Assembly: GCA_030587435.1 (NCBI GenBank)
Contig: JAUQZC010000099.1
Span: forward strand, 1 to 6,919
Reading direction: 5' to 3'
From: Candidatus Baldrarchaeota archaeon
GTDB taxonomy: Archaea > Asgardarchaeota > Baldrarchaeia > Baldrarchaeales > DXJG01
Length of the DNA stretch: 6,919 nt
Below, piece after piece: positions 1 through 5,567 of the stretch (within the stretch, counting starts at the first letter, position 1; every line of letters begins with the position of its first letter). Both the position numbers and the translations under genes were made by a program. The notes beneath the pieces are model-generated. The model was not told the DNA's origin, made no database searches, and worked only from the letters and a program-made list of their open reading frames with translations.

Positions 1-99
1 TGGTATTTCTTGCATTATTTTGTTTTCAACTTGATGTGCTATCTCATGGGCTTCCTCTATACTCATATCGGATGGAACCAGTACATCTAACTCTATGTT
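1..99 (-). pseudogene. C-terminal remnant of a cation diffusion facilitator-like protein, running off the left edge
   Basis: Read on the minus strand, this frame gives IELDVLVPSDMSIEEAHEIA followed by HQVENKIMQEIP. This matches the end of the cytoplasmic dimerisation domain of CDF metal transporters (a beta strand, then the helix SxEEAHxIAxxVE). The match is from memory of the family, not a search. None of the transmembrane part of a CDF protein is present upstream. Instead the same frame continues into a RelE-like segment at about position 100, and a TGA lies further up at 175-177. No ATG begins the frame, so I read it as a fragment joined by deletion or recombination. Anything beyond position 1 is unseen, so the last residues of the domain may follow there. 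Confidence 0.45.
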
Positions 100-208
100 T
101 GGATAATTTTTTAATTTTCTCAAAAGCTCGATAAGATGCTTTTTTGGTTTTTCATCGAGTTTCTTTGAAATTTGTCAGCGTTTTATGAAGAAAAATTTTA
201 AACGTCAT
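100..208 (-). pseudogene. frameshifted, truncated RelE-type toxin
   Basis: An ATG at 206-208 overlaps the last codons of the antitoxin gene, the usual layout of archaeal relBE pairs. It opens MTFKIFLHKTLTNFKETR and stops at 152-154. Close to that stop the next frame gives SKKLDEKPKKHLIELLRKLK then NYP. Joined with a one-base correction near 155-165, the two parts form the first 35 or so residues of a RelE-like mRNA interferase: an opening beta strand followed by the FxKKLDEK...R helix hairpin. The remaining half of the fold, with the catalytic basic residues, is missing and is replaced by CDF-like sequence. The toxin should therefore be dead. A sequencing error could explain the frameshift but not the missing half. 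Confidence 0.5.
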
Positions 209-371
209 TTAGGGGAACCAGCTTATCAAACTTTTTTTCTTTAACTATTTTATCCGTATCCTTAACTAACAAGTATTCTTCATATGTTAGAAAAACATCT
301 TCTAGGAAATCAAAAAGCTCATCAATTTTCCTATCAATCCCCTTAACTTTTTCTAAAACACTCTCACTCAT
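198..371 (-). CDS. small RelB-like antitoxin
   Basis: This is a 57-residue acidic/basic helical protein. It begins MSESVLEKVKGIDRKIDELF, continues with a helix containing FLTYEEYLLVKDTDKIVKE, and ends KKFDKLVPLNDV. It matches the common archaeal antitoxin type paired with RelE toxins: an N-terminal coiled dimerisation helix, an LTxEEYxLVxEADxIVKE helix, and a short tail that wraps the toxin. The start is ATG at 369-371. An in-frame TGA lies six bases upstream, so no longer form is possible, and GTGAT at 377-381 sits five bases before the ATG as a ribosome binding site. The partner toxin overlaps its end but is frameshifted and truncated. The antitoxin may be an orphan, perhaps kept for autorepression or for neutralising a related toxin elsewhere. 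Family assignment is by pattern only. Confidence 0.7.
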   Translation of the reverse strand: MSESVLEKVKGIDRKIDELFDFLEDVFLTYEEYLLVKDTDKIVKEKKFDKLVPLNDV

Positions 372-391
372 GGCTCATCACACATCCATTT

Positions 392-412
392 ACCTCCACC
401 TATCTTAAAAAC
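392..412 (-). promoter_or_regulatory. probable promoter and leader of the antitoxin gene
   Basis: On the minus strand the TATA-like GTTTTTAAGA (403-412) lies about 37 bases before the antitoxin ATG, which would place the transcript start near 383. Immediately downstream is GGTGGAGGT (392-400), a near-perfect Shine-Dalgarno sequence. It serves no long frame: two bases after it is ATG GAT GTG TGA, a three-codon reading frame ending just before the real start. If transcription begins at 383, GGTGGAGGT is outside the mRNA. Confidence 0.3.
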
Positions 413-535
413 TTACCGTTCAAATAACTAGCACTGTCAAATTGAAGTAGAATGTGCCATATCTTTCGCGTGTACACTGATTCACAAACATTTCTTACAT
501 TTGGAAGCGAAATTTCCACCTAAGTAGAGGAAATA

Positions 536-946
536 TTAAAGTTCCTTATATACTCTTGCTATGGATTCTCCTCCAACATGTAGTTTGAACTCTAGGAAGT
601 AGCCGAAAGGAGTGGTGAAAACAGGTACACCTTTACTGGCAATTTTGTTTTCTAGCCATTTTATCGCTTCATATGCAAATTCAGGGGAAGACTTACTGGA
701 AGATAAATGGGCAAAAGAATGAAGAACTATCTTATCAGCACCACATTTCCTTGCATGCCATAAAATGTTTTTTAAAGCCTTCCTAAGAACTTTATCCCTC
801 TCTAACTCATCCTTTTCCTCAGTGTGAATAAAAATAAGGGAAACATTGGAAAAGCTTTCTTCTTTCTCCACGTCTTCAGCTGTGGGTATATTTTTCCGAG
901 ACGTTTTATACCAGAACTCCTTCGCATGAAACATTAAAAGCTTCAA
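536..946 (-). CDS. stand-alone archaeal ThrRS-type editing domain (tRNA-Thr_ED family)
   Basis: A protein of 136 residues from a TTG start. It matches the N-terminal editing module of archaeal threonyl-tRNA synthetases, a D-aminoacyl-tRNA deacylase-like fold that removes serine from tRNA-Thr. What shows this is an opening strand MKLLMFHAKEFWYK, a central strand-helix unit, FAHLSSSKSSPE at residues 78-89 (family signature YAHLSS) and TPFGYF at 112-117 (family PFGWYK). No catalytic or anticodon-binding domain follows, so it is not a split synthetase subunit of the crenarchaeal kind. I chose TTG 944-946 because MKLL is the family's natural beginning and GGGGGAT (951-957) precedes it; ATG 962-964 would add six residues. 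Residues expected at Tyr120, Lys121 and Glu134 of the Pyrococcus domain appear as Phe117, Leu118 and Arg131, so activity or substrate may differ. It follows the AlaX gene by 84 bases, probably in the same transcript. Confidence 0.82.
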   Translation of the reverse strand: MKLLMFHAKEFWYKTSRKNIPTAEDVEKEESFSNVSLIFIHTEEKDELERDKVLRKALKNILWHARKCGADKIVLHSFAHLSSSKSSPEFAYEAIKWLENKIASKGVPVFTTPFGYFLEFKLHVGGESIARVYKEL

Positions 947-1030
947 ACAAATCCCCCAGGTCATTTAACATAAAGACGGTCTTCAAACCTATTAACGTTG
1001 CATTTTATGTTACCAAGATAGATTTAATGG

Positions 1031-1555
1031 TTATTCCACAGTATAATATATTCTTTTTCTGCCTTTTCCAACATTTTTAGCTTTAAGGAACTTTATTGTA
1101 CCTATTTCCTTAGTGTTCGCTACATGAGGTCCTCCATCCGCCTGAACGTCTATACCCTCAACTTCCACAATCCTTAAGACATCTATTTTTGGCGGCAGCT
1201 TTTCAGCTAATTTAATGAGACCGGGAGTCTTCAAAACCTTTTCCCTCTTCATATAATATATCTTGACGTTGTGTCCTTCTTTAGCCAGTTTATCGGCTTC
1301 AGCAACTATCTGTTTAAAAAGTTCTCTGTCCATTCTCTCAAAACTAAAATCTAAATGCCCCTTTTCTAAAGTAATATCTCCACCTGTTATTAGAACGCCA
1401 AAATTACTATAAGCAACACCGACAATCACGTGAGCTGCAGTATGCAACTTCATAATCCTATATCGTCTTTCCCAATCAATTTTACCCGTTACGGTTACAC
1501 CTACCGGGATATCTCCTTGAACTTCATGAACAACAACATCTCCCTCTAGCCTCAC
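1031..1555 (-). CDS. alaX: AlaX-type alanyl-tRNA editing protein, short form
   Basis: A 174-residue homologue of the editing domain of alanyl-tRNA synthetase. AlaX proteins hydrolyse Ser-tRNA-Ala, and in some cases Gly-tRNA-Ala, in trans. The zinc-binding HxxxH is LHTAAHV (His38, His42) after the typical IDWERRYRIMKL lead-in. The second zinc motif is QADGGPHVANTKEIG (Asp140, His144), where the common form is PCGGTHV, so an Asp stands in the usual Cys place. The N-terminal beta-barrel with its GGQPxDxG loop, found in medium-length AlaX, is absent; only about 35 residues precede HxxxH. The frame stays open upstream to a TGA at 1592-1594, but the first standard start is GTG at 1553-1555, with GAGGT 13 bases ahead and a TATA-like box at 1603-1612. 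The gene is divergent from the protease operon. Confidence 0.85.
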   Translation of the reverse strand: MRLEGDVVVHEVQGDIPVGVTVTGKIDWERRYRIMKLHTAAHVIVGVAYSNFGVLITGGDITLEKGHLDFSFERMDRELFKQIVAEADKLAKEGHNVKIYYMKREKVLKTPGLIKLAEKLPPKIDVLRIVEVEGIDVQADGGPHVANTKEIGTIKFLKAKNVGKGRKRIYYTVE

Positions 1556-1602
1556 AGCAATCGGTTTAACCTCGTTTCTTATAACTTTTACTCATGGCTA
1601 CA

Positions 1603-1612
1603 CCCTATATAG
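1603..1612 (-). promoter_or_regulatory. probable TATA box for the AlaX gene
   Basis: On the minus strand CTATATAGGG gives a TATA-like core. A start about 25 bases downstream, near 1582, leaves a leader of about 27 bases before GTG 1555. It also places the in-frame TGA (1592-1594) outside the mRNA, which fits the short AlaX start. Confidence 0.42.
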
Positions 1613-1633
1613 ATATGGTAAAAGATTTTTTAA

Positions 1634-1647
1634 TTCTCTGTCGAGAA
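1634..1647. repeat. 14-base dyad TTCTC-TGTC-GAGAA
   Basis: A perfect five-base inverted repeat around a four-base centre, about 22 bases upstream of the AlaX TATA-like box. It could be an operator half-site or chance in AT-rich DNA. Confidence 0.3.
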
Positions 1648-1660
1648 AACTCAACAAAAT

Positions 1661-1676
1661 AAATGTCAAGACATTT
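1661..1676. repeat. 16-base palindrome AAATGTC-AA-GACATTT
   Basis: Two perfect seven-base arms around a two-base centre. It lies in the divergent region about 50 bases upstream of the AlaX promoter and about 220 bases before the protease promoter. A two-base centre suits a DNA-bound dimeric regulator better than an RNA hairpin. No regulator gene is visible in the window. Confidence 0.45.
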
Positions 1677-1874
1677 CAACCATAAAATAACTAAACGATT
1701 TATAACAGCCTATTATAACGAGAATTGAGAATAATAAGTTCATATCACTTTTAATTTTCAAATTATTCACCCTTATGATATCCAGGTCAGTACGTTTCCT
1801 CTAACCTTAAAAATAAAAACAGAAGTAAATTATTTTTTGGAGAACCAGAAATAAGTTTTATTCCCCTTCATTGA

Positions 1875-1904
1875 CATATAAACGGGTTAAGAAACACTTA
1901 TATG
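1875..1904 (+). promoter_or_regulatory. probable promoter of the protease operon
   Basis: CTTATATG at 1897-1904 is a TATA-like box whose expected transcript start is near 1926-1928, leaving about 20 bases of leader with the ribosome binding site. A mirror copy, CATATAA at 1875-1881, forms a seven-base inverted repeat with TTATATG across a 16-base spacer, so either box could serve, or the pair may bind a regulator. Confidence 0.4.
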
Positions 1905-1946
1905 AGATAATGTGGAAATCTTTTACTAAGAGGGAGGCCAGTGTGT

Positions 1947-2246
1947 ATGAGAAAGGAGACTATTTATTCCTTAATTTTAATATTTTTGTTAATTCATATC
2001 AATGGGTTAAGCCTATCCTATGCTAATAAACTCATCTTAAATAATTTAAGATATACAAGTGTGACGAAACTGGATATGAATAAGAGCATCTCTTCTTCAA
2101 TTTACACTGGCAGTAAGAACATTTTGCCAGAGAACATATTAAAAGAAGCTGCAAAGGCTCTTAACTTTTCCCATCCTCTTATTTCACAAAGTGATGCAAA
2201 AGAAGACTTAAACCAAATACAAACAATACATACGAAAGCATTATGA
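1947..2246 (+). CDS. signal peptide and propeptide-like reading frame, probably the 5' part of the protease gene
   Basis: A 99-residue frame from ATG 1947. GGGAGG at 1932-1937 sits nine bases before this ATG, but only three before the alternative GTG at 1941, so ATG is preferred. The protein opens with a classical secretion signal: a basic start (MRKE), a hydrophobic core of about 15 residues (IYSLILIFLLI), and a likely cleavage after SYA at residue 26. The remaining 73 residues are polar and carry two N-glycosylation sequons (NKS, NFS), with no recognised domain. It ends in TGA overlapping the ATG of the downstream metalloprotease (ATGA, 2243-2246). That protease lacks an export signal, so I infer that the two frames form one preproprotease, read either by translational coupling, by -1 frameshifting, or broken by mutation. 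Confidence 0.6.
   Translation: MRKETIYSLILIFLLIHINGLSLSYANKLILNNLRYTSVTKLDMNKSISSSIYTGSKNILPENILKEAAKALNFSHPLISQSDAKEDLNQIQTIHTKAL
2207..2213 (+). other. possible -1 slippery heptamer C TTA AAC
   Basis: In the zero frame the codons are TTA AAC with C before them, which differs by one base from the coronavirus slip site U UUA AAC. A -1 slip here leads into the protease frame, which is open from 2195 onward. The joined residues read ...KEDLN-PNTNNTYESI-MNFSTDV and cross the ATGA junction smoothly. No strong downstream stem was found by eye, so this stays a hypothesis. Confidence 0.25.
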
Positions 2247-3673
2247 ATTTTTCAACAGATGTTCGCATAATAACCGATATAAAATCTGAAAATGAACTAA
2301 CAACGTCCCTATATGAGAAATCCACCTATGAAGTAGAAAACAACCATACATACACTATACAAACCAAAAATACAAAACAAAACATTTCAACAGAAATAGT
2401 AGAAAGACCTATCTACATGTATGGAACCGCGCTATACGTAGTTCCAGATGATACATCAATATCTTCCACAGAAGTTGACGACAACCTTATCCCAGCACCT
2501 CCTCAAATCGTTAAGGAAGCACACTGGTTTCCTAAGCAATCACATGCAAAACTAATCTACAAAATTGTGGCATCAGATTGGTCAACGCTTCATGTGAAAT
2601 TACAATCTGACCAAGATATATATGCAAGGTACTTTCGAGTGTATTTAGGTAGTCTCAAAGTCTTTGAACAAATAGTTTATCCAGGCCGTACTTATGATTT
2701 TACAATAGGCTTGCCAACCGGCGCCTCCGGCTTCTACACTTTCCACGATTTAACTCTTGAAATTTATTCCGGAGGATATACAGAATTTGGATGGAAAATA
2801 ACTTCGTTATGGCTTCAGGGTCCTGCAGCAGTTATTGGCGAATACTTTCCAAGATTATCTAAAGCAAAATTATCATGGGAAGTTATCTACGGCCCTGACA
2901 CTAAACTAGACTTCTCTATTAAAAGAGTAAATGATAAATACTCTCGCTACTTCACGGTATATGTTGATGATCAAATAGTTAAGGACTATACGGTTTATAA
3001 TCAAAAGCAAGATACATTATCATTGGGAAATTATGACAAAAAATCTCATCACATAGTTACTCTTGAAATCTGGTCAGGATCATACGTGGAAAAAGGCTGG
3101 ATTCTTGAGCTATTCAGAGTACACTACGCAGCACTGTTTGTGGAAATTGATTACATGCCAGGACACAAACCACATGAAGAAACCTTAAATTACATATCAG
3201 AATACTACATTAATCACGGATATGAAAGGGTAAAATTTGTCGTAGACGATGAAGTTCCCGCAGATGACACAATAAGTGATTATAATGAGTTTTATAATGA
3301 GTACATTAAGAAGTATTTTGATCATCTAGGGAAAGCTAAATGGAAATACTGTCTATTTGGACAATACTATTCCATTAAAGATTATCTAGGTGTGACCTTT
3401 GCAAAGAAATATATATTCATTGCCGATCAAGCGTGTGACAATTTTGCAAATAACTGGTTTAATCATTACATTGGTGGTGTTACAGAGGTTCAAGTTGAGA
3501 AAGTTGTGCTTATGCATGAAGTGGGTCATACAGTACATATTGGCGATTTTGAGGACAGTACCGAAATTTACTGCAGCAATTCGTTCTGTGTGATGGCCAA
3601 AGTTAATTGGGATAACTGCGATGATTCCCCATATTATTGTGCCCACCACTGGTCACAAAGAAAATTTCCATAA
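2243..3673 (+). CDS. metzincin-like secreted zinc metalloprotease with two tandem beta-rich repeats
   Basis: The frame encodes 476 residues. After a polar stretch (1-90) come two related units: 95-193 and 201-293. Each has an FP...AKL opening, a RYF-x-VY core (129-134, 235-240) and an LEI(Y/W)SG-x-Y-x-E-x-GW end (172-184, 274-286). The catalytic region follows, with HEVGHTVHIGD at 425-435: His425, Glu426 and His429 are the zinc/catalytic residues, with Asp435 where metzincins have a third ligand. CVMA (449-452) supplies the Met-turn. Position 432 is His, not the usual Gly. Four cysteines (444, 449, 459, 466) and YCAHHW near the end suggest disulfides or a second metal site in an exported protein, yet no signal peptide is encoded in this frame; it lies in the overlapping upstream frame. 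The ATG at 2243 has no clear ribosome binding site. A 21-base gap leads to the next gene. Confidence 0.75.
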   Translation: MNFSTDVRIITDIKSENELTTSLYEKSTYEVENNHTYTIQTKNTKQNISTEIVERPIYMYGTALYVVPDDTSISSTEVDDNLIPAPPQIVKEAHWFPKQSHAKLIYKIVASDWSTLHVKLQSDQDIYARYFRVYLGSLKVFEQIVYPGRTYDFTIGLPTGASGFYTFHDLTLEIYSGGYTEFGWKITSLWLQGPAAVIGEYFPRLSKAKLSWEVIYGPDTKLDFSIKRVNDKYSRYFTVYVDDQIVKDYTVYNQKQDTLSLGNYDKKSHHIVTLEIWSGSYVEKGWILELFRVHYAALFVEIDYMPGHKPHEETLNYISEYYINHGYERVKFVVDDEVPADDTISDYNEFYNEYIKKYFDHLGKAKWKYCLFGQYYSIKDYLGVTFAKKYIFIADQACDNFANNWFNHYIGGVTEVQVEKVVLMHEVGHTVHIGDFEDSTEIYCSNSFCVMAKVNWDNCDDSPYYCAHHWSQRKFP

Positions 3674-3681
3674 ATTTATTA

Positions 3682-3690
3682 GAGGTAGGA
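3682..3690 (+). promoter_or_regulatory. ribosome binding site deciding a TTG start
   Basis: GAGGTAGGA lies between the protease stop (3671-3673) and the TTG at 3695. GAGGT ends eight bases before that TTG. The next in-frame ATG lies well inside the ectodomain, which supports the TTG start and keeps the N-terminal membrane segment. Confidence 0.55.
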
Positions 3691-3694
3691 CTAA

Positions 3695-4234
3695 TTGAAT
3701 CGTAAAGTTTCCACAATACTTATTGTAATTTTTATTGTTCTCCCAATTTTCTACTGCTATTTACGGTATAGAAGTATCGTTGAACCTCCAAAGCCAGAGA
3801 AAATAGTTGAAGTAGCGGTTTACGCTGAACGTGTAAACGATACAGGCACAATTACAGAAGATTTTATGCTCGTAGTAGGTGTTGAAGTTGTAATAAGTAA
3901 TTCCTCTGGCGTTGTAGCAAAGATTATAACAAATCGAACATACCATTTTATCTACTTGTATTGGGGGCATTGGTATAATGTTACTGCAAAATTTAATAAT
4001 TCAGTCAAATGGGAAAACATAACAGTGGGAGGCTATGGAGGCACCATTGAAATTCTAGTTTGGGATAATGACACGATTAAATCTATTGAATATATTCCTA
4101 CACTTGTAAATTACTATTGTAATGTCAACGTCAAATATGTTTACTTGAATATGCTGAGTTTAAAGGAAGTTAGGATGAAATATGTGAAAATAGAAAGTAT
4201 TGGCGAGAAATTAGGATTAGAATGCAGTGGGTGA
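3695..4234 (+). CDS. single-pass membrane-anchored glycoprotein of unknown function
   Basis: I do not recognise a family. The 179-residue protein from TTG 3695 starts with MNRK and a hydrophobic helix at about 5-23 (STILIVIFIVLPIFYCYL), then a proline-rich linker (EPPKPEK). The rest, about 150 residues, alternates short beta-type strands and should lie outside the cell. It carries seven N-x-S/T sequons (NDT, NSS, NRT, NVT, NNS, NIT, NDT) between residues 48 and 128, a density expected of an archaeal S-layer-associated protein. The middle, with VEVVISNSSG, IYLYWGHWYNVTA and TIEILVWDNDT, resembles an Ig-like or carboxypeptidase-regulatory beta sandwich, which is only an impression. It sits 21 bases after the protease gene and 6 bases before the next gene, so it is almost certainly cotranscribed with both. 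A membrane anchor or receptor partner for the protease is a guess. Confidence 0.7.
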   Translation: MNRKVSTILIVIFIVLPIFYCYLRYRSIVEPPKPEKIVEVAVYAERVNDTGTITEDFMLVVGVEVVISNSSGVVAKIITNRTYHFIYLYWGHWYNVTAKFNNSVKWENITVGGYGGTIEILVWDNDTIKSIEYIPTLVNYYCNVNVKYVYLNMLSLKEVRMKYVKIESIGEKLGLECSG

Positions 4235-4240
4235 AGTAAT

Positions 4241-5449
4241 ATGCGACGATTAAAGTTGATGTTGGTTTTGTTTTTTATTTTATTCGTCTTTCAAGTACCT
4301 CAATTTTTACATGAGGTTGAAATTGCCCGGGGGGAGGAAAATCGGTTGGAATATGGCTTTATAGGAGATAATGATGTGTGTACTTGGTATTTGAAGGTTT
4401 TTAGAAGCGGTATGTCTTTTGTTTTTCTCACCCATTCTTCAACAGTATTTCCAACCCCTATAAATATTCTCTACTGCTTTGATGTTTCAATAAATGGTAC
4501 GGAAGCTTTGTTGATTAATGAGTTGATCGGTATTGAATTTTTCCGCGATCCTAATAATGACAGTGTTCCATCGGTAGTTGATTCAACTACGAAGGAAATT
4601 GATTTCTTCCTCTTGTTTAACGCTTCTAGGAAAAGTATTATATCAAAACCGGAAATGCACGAAGAAAAAATTGTTTGGAATATCACATATTTAAATATTC
4701 AAGGACACGCTATTAATACTCTATCTCTTTCCCCCGAGGACCAGGATACTGTATTTGAAGTAATATTTGATAGGATTATCTTTACTTTTGAGTTACGTGT
4801 AAAAGATAGAGTTGCTAGACTTAAAATGGGTCTGATTCTTGGTAAAATTATTTATTTTAGACGTTTGTGGGGGAACATAACTTTGCTTGATGAGTATCTT
4901 GATGAGTGTGGTGTAAGTTATTTATTTTCAACAAAGGTGTATTCTAAAGAGGGGTATGGAATTTTGCTAGATAGTCTAAATAAGCCTACTAATATAACCA
5001 TTCTTCTACGTAATGAGACTACGGTTTTTCAAACCTTATTTAATACCACATATTTCATTGAAAAAAGTAGTGGGACCTTGATTTACAACTGTACTGCAGG
5101 AATATATAGCTTAGAGACTGTTGATCCTCAACTTGTCGAAAGCATAGAATATTTTGATCCAAGTATTGGTGATGAATTGAATGATTTGCTCGATTCAAAA
5201 GTTGCAGAAAAATTATCTATTAAGGTAGCAGATGCTAGTTTTGTATATCGTCTGGTTTTTCCAAAGTGGGGAAATAAAACTATTTATTATGACCCAGAAT
5301 ATATAGCTTACTTTACACCTATTAAAGCCTCGAAGTTTCTTAACTTGATTTTAGTTTCATCTACGATAACTGGAGCAGCTTTGATAACATATGATATAGT
5401 ACGTTATAAAAGATTCAAAAAGCATGGCACAGTCTCAGCGTCTAAATGA
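4241..5449 (+). CDS. type I membrane glycoprotein of unknown function
   Basis: A 402-residue protein with no family I can name. GGTGA at 4229-4233 precedes ATG 4241 by seven bases. It has an N-terminal signal or anchor (MRRLKLMLVLFFILFVFQ), a long ectodomain (about 32-360), and a C-terminal helix at about 366-387 followed by the basic tail RYKRFKKHG, which gives the topology outside-helix-inside. The ectodomain has ten N-glycosylation sequons at N85, N106, N127, N147, N212, N251, N258, N268, N283 and N345. It also has a DPNNDSVPS stretch (103-111) like those in secreted calcium-binding or DOMON-type beta domains, though this is weak. Its codons are richer in T, especially TTT and TTG, than the genes on either side. 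As last gene of the operon it may dock the secreted protease or scaffold it in the cell envelope. Confidence 0.72.
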   Translation: MRRLKLMLVLFFILFVFQVPQFLHEVEIARGEENRLEYGFIGDNDVCTWYLKVFRSGMSFVFLTHSSTVFPTPINILYCFDVSINGTEALLINELIGIEFFRDPNNDSVPSVVDSTTKEIDFFLLFNASRKSIISKPEMHEEKIVWNITYLNIQGHAINTLSLSPEDQDTVFEVIFDRIIFTFELRVKDRVARLKMGLILGKIIYFRRLWGNITLLDEYLDECGVSYLFSTKVYSKEGYGILLDSLNKPTNITILLRNETTVFQTLFNTTYFIEKSSGTLIYNCTAGIYSLETVDPQLVESIEYFDPSIGDELNDLLDSKVAEKLSIKVADASFVYRLVFPKWGNKTIYYDPEYIAYFTPIKASKFLNLILVSSTITGAALITYDIVRYKRFKKHGTVSASK

Positions 5450-5567
5450 CGGTAAACACTCATAAAATGTAATTTCCTTAAATTAAATTCAAAAATATGA
5501 GACTGAATTAGGATAAACACTATTAAGGCGATCGTGAATTTCTAGAAAGTTTAATAAATAATCTTAT

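Larger units (their letters stand above)
1556..1940. other. 385-base divergent intergenic region
   Basis: This stretch separates the minus-strand editing genes from the plus-strand protease operon. It is very AT-rich. It holds the AlaX promoter near 1603-1612, two dyads at 1634-1647 and 1661-1676, and the protease promoter near 1898-1904. Frames read here on either strand are at most about 21 codons and resemble nothing. I see no RNA gene, CRISPR repeat or mobile-element remnant between 1680 and 1870. Confidence 0.6.

Noticed and set aside
1594..1596. ATG in front of a short frame (MSKSYKKRG then stop) as the AlaX start
   Set aside because: It is in another frame and ends before the AlaX start; using it would need a frameshift, while the promoter spacing fits GTG 1555.
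1941..1946. GTG start for the signal-peptide frame
   Set aside because: Only three bases separate it from the Shine-Dalgarno site, whereas ATG 1947 has a normal spacing of nine.
3399..3593. Plus-strand open frame of 64 codons inside the protease gene
   Set aside because: Out-of-frame shadow of the catalytic region, whose own frame carries HEVGH and the Met-turn.
3386..3649. Minus-strand open frame of 87 codons antisense to the protease active-site region
   Set aside because: It lies wholly inside the protease gene on the opposite strand, its translation is low-complexity Ile/Asn/Cys without a domain, and it has no ribosome binding site or promoter.
3761..3970. Minus-strand open frame of 69 codons opposite the single-pass glycoprotein
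   Set aside because: Antisense shadow; the plus-strand protein has a membrane segment, sequons and a ribosome binding site, while this has none.
4471..4686. Minus-strand open frame of 71 codons inside the type I glycoprotein gene
   Set aside because: Antisense shadow with no start signal or recognisable domain.
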